Shown here piece after piece: positions 18,484-26,676 of a DNA stretch of 64,000 bases. Position numbers and translations under genes: made by a program. A model generated the notes under the pieces. It was not told the DNA's origin and ran no database searches. It saw only the letters and a program-made list of their open reading frames with translations. Position 1 is the first letter of the stretch. Each line of letters starts with the position of its first letter. Source of the stretch: CATOSP01 sp965204715 (GTDB taxonomy: Bacteria > Chloroflexota > Dehalococcoidia > Lucifugimonadales > UBA3495); assembly GCA_965204715.1 (NCBI GenBank), contig OZ242009.1:1488001-1552000 (forward strand). Direction: 5' to 3'.

Positions 18484-19449
18484 ATGAGGGAGATAACCTA
18501 CGGCGAGGCGATAATGGAAGCGTTCCGGGAGGAAATGCGCCGGGACGATAAGGTGTTTCACATAACCGGCAACTTGGGACCGCTGGCGGCGCTGGTATCC
18601 GAGTTCGGCATTGAGCGGCTGCGGGCCTCGCCCATCTCTGAGGAAGCCTACGTCGGCGCGGGCATCGGGGCGGCGGGCAGCGGCTTCCGGCCCATCATCA
18701 GCCCCGGCATGATGACCTTCGCCTTCACCGCCATGGACCAGATCGTGAACCAGATGGCCAAGATTCACTATATGTTCGGAGGCCAGGCGCCCTTCCCGCT
18801 GGTGTTCCGCGCCTCAACCGGAGGCGGGCGCTCCGCGGCGGCGCAGCATTCGCAGAGTCCGCACCCAATGTTCATGAACCTGGCCGGACTGAAGCTGGTC
18901 ATGCCCTCCAATCCCTACGACGCCAAGGGCCTGATGAAGAGCGCCATCCGCGACAACAACCCGGTGGTGTTTTTCGAAGACCAGATTCTTGCCGCCCTTC
19001 CCGACCGGTACCCGGTGCCGGAGGAGGAGTACGTGGTTCCCATTGGGGTGGCCGACGTGAAACGCGAGGGGTCAGACGTGACGGTCGTCGCCATCTCGAA
19101 AATGGTGCCGGAGGCGCTGCAGGCCGCGGAGGAGATGGCGGGCGAAGGCATCTCGTTAGAGGTGGTGGACCCGCGCACTCTGGTCCCGATGGACACTCCG
19201 GCCATCCGACGCTCGGTGCAAAAGACCGGCCGCGTCGTAATAGTGGACGAGGCCTGCATCACCGGCAGCGCCGCGGCCGAGATCAGCGCCCAGATCACCG
19301 AGGATCCGGAGACCTTCCGGACCCTGAAGTCGCCCCCGGTCCGTGTATGCGCCCCCGACGTTCCCATCCCCTACAGCCCCATCATGGAGCAGTACTGCCT
19401 GCCCGACAAGGACAATGTCATCGCCGGGGTGCGTAGGGCGTTAGAGTAG
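18484..19449 (+). CDS. Thiamine-diphosphate dehydrogenase E1, beta subunit
   Basis: 321 residues, the usual size. The N-terminal MREITYGEAIMEAFREEM, then SPISEEAYVGAGIGAAGSG, PLVFRASTGGG and the C-terminal EVVDPRTLVPMDTPAI with VDEACITGSAAAEI are classic transketolase-type E1 beta features. It pairs with the alpha subunit upstream to decarboxylate a 2-oxo acid or cleave acetoin. The E2/E3 partners are not adjacent, unlike in most such operons. Its SD is GGGAG before ATG 18484. Confidence 0.9.
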   Translation: MREITYGEAIMEAFREEMRRDDKVFHITGNLGPLAALVSEFGIERLRASPISEEAYVGAGIGAAGSGFRPIISPGMMTFAFTAMDQIVNQMAKIHYMFGGQAPFPLVFRASTGGGRSAAAQHSQSPHPMFMNLAGLKLVMPSNPYDAKGLMKSAIRDNNPVVFFEDQILAALPDRYPVPEEEYVVPIGVADVKREGSDVTVVAISKMVPEALQAAEEMAGEGISLEVVDPRTLVPMDTPAIRRSVQKTGRVVIVDEACITGSAAAEISAQITEDPETFRTLKSPPVRVCAPDVPIPYSPIMEQYCLPDKDNVIAGVRRALE

Positions 19450-19771
19450 CGAAAACGAGAGAGAGAAATGCTCTGCGTCTCCTTCCTTACAATTGCTCAA
19501 TTGTGAAACGGCCGCTCAGGAAAAGTCTGTGCCAGTCCCCTTGCTCACAAAGGGTTAGCCACGCTGGCGTGAATCTGGAGAAGGGCCGGTACCGTCGAGG
19601 GGTCCCGTCTGCCGAAGCTGCATTCCGTTAAGTTGAAGCGGAGAGGGAACGGAGCAGGAATTCGCCCCTGCGGTTGACCGACGGAACAGTTATACTGGAG
19701 CATCGAATTACCACGACGGGCGTCTGCCTGCGCTTCAGCCGAGCAGGCGGATTACTAGGAGGATCGTGCGG
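19450..19771. other. Intergenic stretch without a gene
   Basis: About 320 bases between the E1 beta gene and the next flavin oxidoreductase. No frame gives a recognisable protein. A TTGACC...TATACT pair near 19674-19697 is too closely spaced (11 bases) to be a normal promoter. An AGGAGG at 19757-19762 serves the next gene. Confidence 0.5.
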
Positions 19772-20905
19772 ATGCACTGCGGAGTGATGGTCACCGGTTA
19801 CAACCAGGGCGACTGGCCCCGTCTTTTGGCGGAAGACTACGATCGCCCGCCGACGGTACCGGACGCCAAGAATATGGATGACACCCTATACATGGGCGAA
19901 CTGGTCGAGCCGCTGGGGTTCGACTCGATCTGGGCAACCGAACACTACGGTTCTGCCTACTCCATGCAGCCCAACCCGCTGCAATACCTGGCGTTCTGGG
20001 CCGGCCGCACCAGACGAGTCGATGTGGGCACGGCGGTGATCGTCGCCCCGTGGTGGAATCCCGTCCGGCTGGCCTCCGAACTCTCCATGCTGGACATCCT
20101 GTTGCAGGGCAGGCGCCTTCACTTGGGGATCGGCCGCGGCATCGCTCCCCACGAGTATGCCTCGTTGGGCTACCCGATCGGAGAATCGCACAAGTATTTC
20201 TATGATGTGATCAACGCCATCAAGGCCGCCGACGGCGCGGAACGCTTCGAGTTCAGGGGCGAGGTTTACGATATCCCGCCTACCACCATCCGGCCACAGG
20301 CCCGACACAAGGGTGAGTTGACCAGGGACATAAAGGTGGCGTTTACAACGGAGGCGTCCGCGAGAATGGCCGCGGAAAATGGCCTTGGGCAGATGTTCGT
20401 CGCAGGCGACGACGTAGAAGTGATGACCGACAAGGTGCGGCGGTTCAATGCCATACGGAAAGAACTCGGCCTTCCGCCGGACCAGCCCACCACTTTGCTA
20501 TGGATGTACTGTGCCGAGACCGCCGACGAGGCTGAGGAGGGGTGGACCTATTTCCACAATCAACTCACCGCAGCGCAGCATCACTACTTCGAATGGAACA
20601 ACCCGGGCTATGATGGCATCAAGGGCTACGAGGAATACCTCATACGCCAGAATGCCGACATCGGCACTGCGGACGCCGGTTTCGCTGCCAGGCGGGCGAC
20701 CCAGCCCATAGGCACGCCGGACGAGATCATCGACAAGATCCGGTCCCTCCAGTGGACCGTCAGCCTGGAAAAGGTCGTGGTCCACATGTTCTATGGCGGG
20801 ATGCCGAGGGATAAAGCCGAAAAGAGCCTGAGGCTGTTCGCTGAAAAAGTGCTTCCGGAAGTGCGGGCAATGCCCACCCCAATCAACCCCAAGTCGCTGG
20901 GGTAA
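19772..20905 (+). CDS. LLM-class (luciferase-like) flavin-dependent monooxygenase
   Basis: 377 residues from ATG 19772. A GTG six bases earlier is too close to AGGAGG (19757-19762), while the ATG has 9-base spacing. Family marks are VEPLGFDSIWATEHYG, RVDVGTAVIVAPWWNPVRL, LDILLQGRRLHLGIGRG and the C-terminal IGTPDEIIDKI. This is the longer bacterial-luciferase-like type with a C-terminal extension (ALFAEKVLPE-like helix). The substrate is unknown. It is unrelated in orientation to the first LLM gene and only distantly similar to it. Confidence 0.87.
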   Translation: MHCGVMVTGYNQGDWPRLLAEDYDRPPTVPDAKNMDDTLYMGELVEPLGFDSIWATEHYGSAYSMQPNPLQYLAFWAGRTRRVDVGTAVIVAPWWNPVRLASELSMLDILLQGRRLHLGIGRGIAPHEYASLGYPIGESHKYFYDVINAIKAADGAERFEFRGEVYDIPPTTIRPQARHKGELTRDIKVAFTTEASARMAAENGLGQMFVAGDDVEVMTDKVRRFNAIRKELGLPPDQPTTLLWMYCAETADEAEEGWTYFHNQLTAAQHHYFEWNNPGYDGIKGYEEYLIRQNADIGTADAGFAARRATQPIGTPDEIIDKIRSLQWTVSLEKVVVHMFYGGMPRDKAEKSLRLFAEKVLPEVRAMPTPINPKSLG

Positions 20906-20935
20906 GCCCTGGAGCAAAAGGGGTGGACCTGGACG

Positions 20936-21352
20936 GTGTCCCTCTCGCTCTCTGGATCCCACAGAATCTGATCGGGTATCCCCAGGGCATCTGCACTGAT
21001 GGGTGTCAGCGGGCTTTCCCCGGGCGGGCGTGAGGACCATGCGACTGTGGTGGATCGCGACTGCCAGACGGTGCCTGGGATCCGACCAGCCCGGCGGCCC
21101 GCCGGCGCCATTGTGGCCGAACGAAATCGGTTTGCTCCCCATGGCCCCCATGCCGGGACTGCCGGCGAAGTGGAAGCCCGCGATGGTTCCGTGATGGCGT
21201 GTGCCGCTCACCGGATCGTAATCGCTGGGTGGAGGGGTATGTGGAACGTCCGCACACGCTCTTCAGAGAGAAGGCGCAAGCCGTCCAGCTCGTTGCCATT
21301 GGTCAGCATTGCATAGAACGGTCCTGGGATGAAACCATCTAAATTGCAATGC
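20936..21352 (-). pseudogene. Serine hydrolase (CubicO/beta-lactamase class C type), decayed C-terminal part
   Basis: Three frames together give a recognisable C-terminal part. First FIPGPFYAMLTNGNELDG and LRLLSEERVRTF up to a stop after PAITIR; then, in a second frame, GTRHHGTIAGFHFAG, then SFGHNGAGGPPGWSDP and RHRLAVAIHHSRMV; a third frame continues LTPISADALGIPDQ. The HxGAGG block followed by G(F/W)(A/S)DP is the third catalytic motif region of CubicO-type serine hydrolases. No start, no SxxK and at least two frameshifts: a relic. Confidence 0.65.
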
Positions 21353-21407
21353 TACTCCACCGGGTGTCTCAAGTAGTAAGCGCGGGGGTTTGGGGATAAA
21401 ATGAGCA

Positions 21408-22073
21408 GTGGGAGACATGGCTGAGCAGACGAAAACTGCTGTCCAACGTGGTCTACGTCTTGAGCAATGGTCTGGCGCGAGTTACTTCCGGATGAGCATA
21501 TCCGACCGCCTCGAAACAGCCCCTTACGGCGCTTATGCCGTTGGTCTCACCCAGACCATCGTATTCTGGAATCCCCAGGCCGAGCGAATTCTCGGGTACG
21601 AAGTTCACCAGGTCCTTGGCCGAAAATGCTATGAAGTCCTGCAGGGGCTCACCATTGACGGCAACGGCCCGTTCTGCGTCCGTAACTGTCCAGGCATCGT
21701 CGCAGCCAGGGGCGGGCGAATCCCTCCCATAGGATACGCCCAAGTGCAATGCGCCTCCGGACAGCGCAAGCAGGTTGCCGTAATTCCGCTCGTCACTGCC
21801 GATGAAGCCGACCGGTCCGTGCTTATACACATGTTCCATGAAGCTCCCGCCGGTGCATTGGAGGCCGGCGAGGCCGGACCGCTTCTCCTTACGCCCAGGG
21901 AACTCGAAGTGCTCCGCCTGTTGGCGCTGGGACTGCGTCCGGCAGAGGCCGTCGACCGGCTCTCCATCAGCGTTCACACCGTCCGCAAACACATCAGCAA
22001 CACCAGCGAAAAGCTCCATTCCCACGGCATGATGTCCGCCGTCCTTGCCGCTCAGCGTCGCCGCCTGATATAA
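21408..22073 (+). CDS. PAS-domain LuxR-type transcriptional regulator
   Basis: 221 residues from GTG 21408; ATG 21417 is an alternative, and neither has an ideal SD. A PAS domain covers about residues 30-140 (APYGAYAVGLTQTIVFWNPQ, AERILGYEVHQVLGRKCYEV) and contains clustered cysteines (CYEV, then GPFCVRNCPG), which might bind a cofactor or sense redox state; this is inference. A LuxR-type HTH follows at about 160-215 (LTPRELEVLRLLALGLRPAE, VHTVRKHISNTSEKLHSHG). There is no receiver domain, so it is a one-component sensor. Targets are unknown; the next gene downstream is a small unknown protein. Confidence 0.85.
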   Translation: MGDMAEQTKTAVQRGLRLEQWSGASYFRMSISDRLETAPYGAYAVGLTQTIVFWNPQAERILGYEVHQVLGRKCYEVLQGLTIDGNGPFCVRNCPGIVAARGGRIPPIGYAQVQCASGQRKQVAVIPLVTADEADRSVLIHMFHEAPAGALEAGEAGPLLLTPRELEVLRLLALGLRPAEAVDRLSISVHTVRKHISNTSEKLHSHGMMSAVLAAQRRRLI

Positions 22074-22080
22074 CTTCCGC

Positions 22081-22114
22081 CGCCCTCACTCCTCGGTCGC
22101 CCTCACTCCTCGGT
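22081..22114. repeat. Perfect 17-bp tandem duplication
   Basis: CGCCCTCACTCCTCGGT occurs twice head to tail (22081-22097, 22098-22114), immediately after the stop of the PAS-LuxR gene. It probably reflects replication slippage; no regulatory role is suggested. Confidence 0.9.
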
Positions 22115-22249
22115 AGAGAAATACTGCATTTGCGGTATTCCTACCCTAGCCAGTCCCTGGCTTGCCGACCAAGCCGACAGGACCCGGCTGCGCACCGGGT
22201 TCTGTTCGCTTTAACGTCTGGGACGCATCAGTCGAAGGGATGCAATGCT

Positions 22250-22549
22250 ATGAACGAGACTGAGACACGGGTAGAACAACTACTGGACTGTCCATTGGGA
22301 TGCGTGTTCCTCCTGGCGGTGGATGCGTCGAATCTGGCGCCGGAAGCGGCAACCGCGCCGGAGAATTGCCTTCGCCTGGCCGCTGCGTGCGTGGACGTGA
22401 TTTCACCCTGGATGGACGGACATGCCGAAGCGTTGGTCGAAGCCCTGGAACTGGGCAGTCAATTGAAGGGTCTGGCCCGCTCCATCCTGGAGCATCCGGG
22501 CAGTGTGTGGTGGTTCGAGCCGCCGCACCTGGGCCTGAGTGCACGGTAG
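22250..22549 (+). CDS. Small protein of unknown function
   Basis: 99 residues from ATG 22250 (MNETETRVEQLLDCPLGCVF). Helical and acidic, with a C-x3-C pair near the start, a segment LAAACVDVISPWMDGHAEAL and an aromatic end SVWWFEPPHLG. I do not recognise a family. The composition looks coding and differs from the spurious frames around it, and it follows the PAS-LuxR gene in the same direction. It could be part of the regulator's target operon. The SD (GAAGGGATGC) is weak. Confidence 0.5.
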   Translation: MNETETRVEQLLDCPLGCVFLLAVDASNLAPEAATAPENCLRLAAACVDVISPWMDGHAEALVEALELGSQLKGLARSILEHPGSVWWFEPPHLGLSAR

Positions 22550-22688
22550 GTGGAACCGTCTTCGAGATGTGGCTGGGCAGCCTATGAGCCTGCGCCAGCG
22601 CGACCACTCGGATAGTGTTCCATGACTCAGCTAGAACCCACCGGCGGTCCCAAGCCGACTAACTCGCACGACCGAAGTGTTGCGGCAG

Positions 22689-23438
22689 TTAGCCATTCAT
22701 CCGTTCCTCTATCGCCTGCAAACATGCCTCCCACTCTGAATAGTGCGTAACCGGCATCTTATGCAGCCCGTCAATGGGATCTCTTTTCAAGGTGACAAGT
22801 ACTCCCTTACCTCTGGGATTTTTCCTATCTGTGATGACAACAACAATTAGGCGGTCTGGGTCCGGCTCCGCAGGCAAGATAGCCTCTGCCATAACCATCA
22901 CTGCTTCTCTATATGGCGGTTGTTCCCTGGGACCATCCTCCATTGCTATTGCCCTTTCTTGCCACCCCTTCATGATCTCGGCGTATCTAACATTGGCCGA
23001 TTTGCTCGCGCGTCGCCCGGAATCTTCCGCTAACCCGAAGTCGGAGATATAGGCAGTATCAAGTCTGTCCTCTGATCCGTGGCAATCACATCCATCCGCT
23101 AGAGTCTCGCACCACGGATAAGGTCCTCTCGCCAACCTGAATTCGTGCTCTTGCCAACCCGCAGGGAAGGACACATTGACGGAGTCCCAATTGACAATGT
23201 CGTTGGCGCACTCCGAAAGTTTGGTTGGTATGCCAAAAGTGGGGTACGGATAAATTGAGTCCCAATCGGGGGAGAGGGTCTTTTCTATGGAGTCCCAGTT
23301 GGGATCGAGATTGTGAACTTTGCCACCGAACCGAACAACGAAGTAAGTCAACGCTTGTTCTGGGGATTCGCACGGGGCTTGGATCTTCACCCACATCGTG
23401 GGGCTCTGCAACAGGACCTCGTAGAGATGATAATCCAC
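22689..23438 (-). CDS. Hypothetical protein next to DUF2971 gene
   Basis: 249 residues, starting at ATG 23438 with AGGAGA upstream. The sequence looks genuine (MDYHLYEVLLQSPTMWVK; the element NWDSI/DWDSI recurs three times within residues 45-90), but I recognise no family. The centre holds cysteines (WCETLADGCDCHG). A strand LIVVVITDRKNPRGKGVLVT near residue 200 could belong to an alpha/beta or ubiquitin-like fold. It lies 14 bases after the DUF2971 gene, so the two are likely co-transcribed from the promoter at 24740-24769. The lower GC and the setting suggest acquired DNA. Confidence 0.65.
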   Translation of the reverse strand: MDYHLYEVLLQSPTMWVKIQAPCESPEQALTYFVVRFGGKVHNLDPNWDSIEKTLSPDWDSIYPYPTFGIPTKLSECANDIVNWDSVNVSFPAGWQEHEFRLARGPYPWCETLADGCDCHGSEDRLDTAYISDFGLAEDSGRRASKSANVRYAEIMKGWQERAIAMEDGPREQPPYREAVMVMAEAILPAEPDPDRLIVVVITDRKNPRGKGVLVTLKRDPIDGLHKMPVTHYSEWEACLQAIEERMNG

Positions 23439-23452
23439 GGTTGGCGTCTCCT

Positions 23453-24604
23453 TTAATGCCGACTTGTTGACGTGTTATGCATCCTGAAGTTGCTGAGGCT
23501 CATTCTTCTCTCCGACAGTCCCTGTAGGTTTTCACCACGAGCTTCCTTAACTGCTAATTCCATGTCCTTCTCAGAAGTGCGCGGTCCCTGGCATATTTCC
23601 CTAATAGCCTCTGGGGGGATATCGATCACTCTGATTGGCAGGCCGTATTCATCGGTTTTCCCGGTAGCCCGCGCCTGCTGGAGGTCAACCAATAACCTGG
23701 TCTCCTGCTCGTAAGCCCATTCTTTCCCCTTGACGAACAACAACCGTGCCAAAGATGTCAACTCCGAAGAGAACTTGGTAAGTTGGACACTGCAAAGAGT
23801 TGGATATCCTGTTACGACCTTGCCTGCTGCTGCCTGTCTCTCTATATTGTCGCGGTCCACGAACGTCACTTCGATCGCATCATCCCTATTTGGATGGTAG
23901 GAAGGGGCAACGTCCAGGTAAACAGTTGATCTCAACTCGACGCCCAATTCACTTAGGGCCTCTGTGTCGTAGCCCACAACGACGCCGGTGTTCTTGGCGT
24001 AGTGTGCCCACATTGTGGGAACGAGAGCATTTCTACTCAGGGAAACTACTCCTACGCGAGTATCCAAGTGCTCCCGGACAAGACGAGAAAGACCCATTTC
24101 TCCGCCCCTAGTAACCCACAATTTTGCGAGTTCTCCGTCCGACATGGTTATCCCGAAACATTCTTCCAGCTTTGCGCCTACGGCAGAACGATAATCACTA
24201 GCGCCGGGTACGGCTCCCCCCATAGTCCCAATGCTGCACTCCATGACGTCGTTGAGTGCCGACGGTTGCGTGGCCCGCAGGCTTCTCGGCGCTCCTTGGC
24301 CAATGCGCTTGATGGGAATGTATTTGTACAAGACACTGGGAATACCGGTCTTACCCTCCACAAGTTTGGTCGCACATTCCCTGGATTGAGACTGGCTAAG
24401 TTGAAACGTAGCAACAGTGTTGATCTGCGAGACCAACGCTCTGCGGTCTTCTTCGTTCAAAGTAAGCATCCGTATCTGGAGGGCGTCGAGGCTGGCCTTC
24501 GTCTCAAATTTTGCCTGTTCGCTGTAGGCGTGGCTGTACCCTTCGATCTGACAATGGAACCCAGCCCTGGCAATTGACTCAACAATGTCGGCAGTGTTCA
24601 TCAT
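23453..24604 (-). CDS. DUF2971 domain protein
   Basis: 383 residues from the tandem ATG at 24604 (MMNTADIVESIARAG), preceded by GGAG; the frame is open 90 bases further upstream. The DUF2971 block is seen as VLYKYIPIKRIGQG, LRATQPSALNDVMEC, VPTMWAHYAKNTGVVVGYD and LLFVKGKEWAYEQETRLLV. The N-terminal ~100 residues are an extra helical region. DUF2971 proteins are frequent in defence and accessory islands; their biochemical role is unknown. The gene is first in a two-gene unit with the downstream hypothetical. Confidence 0.8.
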   Translation of the reverse strand: MMNTADIVESIARAGFHCQIEGYSHAYSEQAKFETKASLDALQIRMLTLNEEDRRALVSQINTVATFQLSQSQSRECATKLVEGKTGIPSVLYKYIPIKRIGQGAPRSLRATQPSALNDVMECSIGTMGGAVPGASDYRSAVGAKLEECFGITMSDGELAKLWVTRGGEMGLSRLVREHLDTRVGVVSLSRNALVPTMWAHYAKNTGVVVGYDTEALSELGVELRSTVYLDVAPSYHPNRDDAIEVTFVDRDNIERQAAAGKVVTGYPTLCSVQLTKFSSELTSLARLLFVKGKEWAYEQETRLLVDLQQARATGKTDEYGLPIRVIDIPPEAIREICQGPRTSEKDMELAVKEARGENLQGLSERRMSLSNFRMHNTSTSRH

Positions 24605-24739
24605 GACTGAGTGGGGCTCCTCGATGGGGTCGCATCCGGCAACTACGGGTGTGTACATGGTGGAGAGCACCTTCGACGCCATTGACCTCAACAAGCAAGT
24701 CGTCGCCGCCTCGTGGTATGATAGTGTGGCACTACAACA

Positions 24740-24769
24740 ATTATACTAGTAGTGCGAAATTTTTGTAAT
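24740..24769 (-). promoter_or_regulatory. Promoter of the DUF2971 unit, overlapping a MITE-like element
   Basis: On the minus strand a consensus -10 TATAAT (24745-24740) is preceded after 18 bases by ATTACA (24769-24764), four of six matches to the -35 consensus. Transcription would start near 24733, leaving an untranslated leader of about 130 bases. The -35 lies inside the left arm of the 123-bp inverted-repeat element. Confidence 0.55.
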
Positions 24770-24865
24770 GATGGGTAATCAAGCTTGTCGAGCTTACCTT
24801 TAGGGCTTGGATAGGGTACGACATCACTCAATGTAACCCATCATTTCAAAGCGGTTGGACTACTA

Positions 24866-24867
<2 letters not shown>
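24745..24867. mobile_element. 123-bp MITE-like inverted-repeat element
   Basis: The left arm carries ACTAGTAGT (24745-24753), 13 bases, then AATGATGGGT (24767-24776). The right arm is its mirror image: ACCCATCATT (24836-24845), 13 bases, then ACTACTAGT (24859-24867). Both blocks are perfect and the spacing is the same, so this is a 32-base imperfect terminal inverted repeat around a non-coding core. It looks like a MITE, but no second copy is seen in the window. The IS630 element is inserted at a TA within its right end. Confidence 0.6.
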
Positions 24868-26084
<1,217 letters not shown>

Positions 26085-26107
<23 letters not shown>

Positions 26108-26534
26108 TAGAAGCAGAACCCTCGTCGTAAAGGGCGAACGGGGATCTCAATGAATTAGCGTTGCCAAAAACCTGTTCAATTGCTTGCTCTCGGCTCTGTC
26201 GATTTTGTCCGTCGGCTTTGTTCTCTACTACGAGGTAAGGTGAACGGCATTCGTCGTCCTTGAAGACCACGATATCGGCTTGGTCGTTTGGTGTTCTGCG
26301 AGGAACGCGAACTTCTGTCCTCATTCGGTTCGCTGGATAACCCTTTTCCATGATCAGGAAGGCAATGGCTCTTGCCCTAACCCATTCTTCGGGATCTGTC
26401 CACTGGTAGGACCGTGATTGATTGAGATTGTAGGTGATCCTCCCTCCTTCGATTAGAATCAGACCCCTCGCGATCAATTCTGAAACATGGGGGTCGTTCT
26501 CAGCCAATCGTGCGCTGTTACGCGGTCGAGGCAT
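26085..26534 (-). pseudogene. Restriction-modification protein, N-terminal stump
   Basis: The start MPRPRNSARLAENDP leads into ITYNLNQSRSYQWTDPEEW, VRARAIAFLIMEKGYP, TEVRVPRRTPNDQADIVVF and PYLVVENKADGQNR with FGNANSLRSPFALYDEGS. This is the N-terminal HsdR-like domain (PD-(D/E)XK fold: DIVVF, then VVENK) found in front of type I-like or N6-adenine methylase proteins of several hundred residues. Homology stops at about 26108, exactly where the IS630 end begins, and no remainder is found beyond the element. Non-functional. Confidence 0.75.
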
Positions 26535-26676
26535 CTCTGGTCATCTCCTTGGAGTAGCCCACGTATTTGCAAAAGCTGGAGTTGCCTAAAAGGTCTCTAA
26601 GGTCTCTGCAATTGGGGGCTTTTGCGCGGTTCGGAGGCTTTTTGTGACAACCCATCGACTTTTTGGGCAATGCTCG

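Noticed and set aside
19674..19697. Promoter TTGACC...TATACT before the second flavin oxidoreductase
   Set aside because: Only 11 bases separate the two boxes; sigma70 promoters need about 17.
26594..26612. Direct repeat GGTCTCTAA / GGTCTCTGC between the restriction stump and mutS2
   Set aside because: Too short and isolated to support a mobile or regulatory feature.
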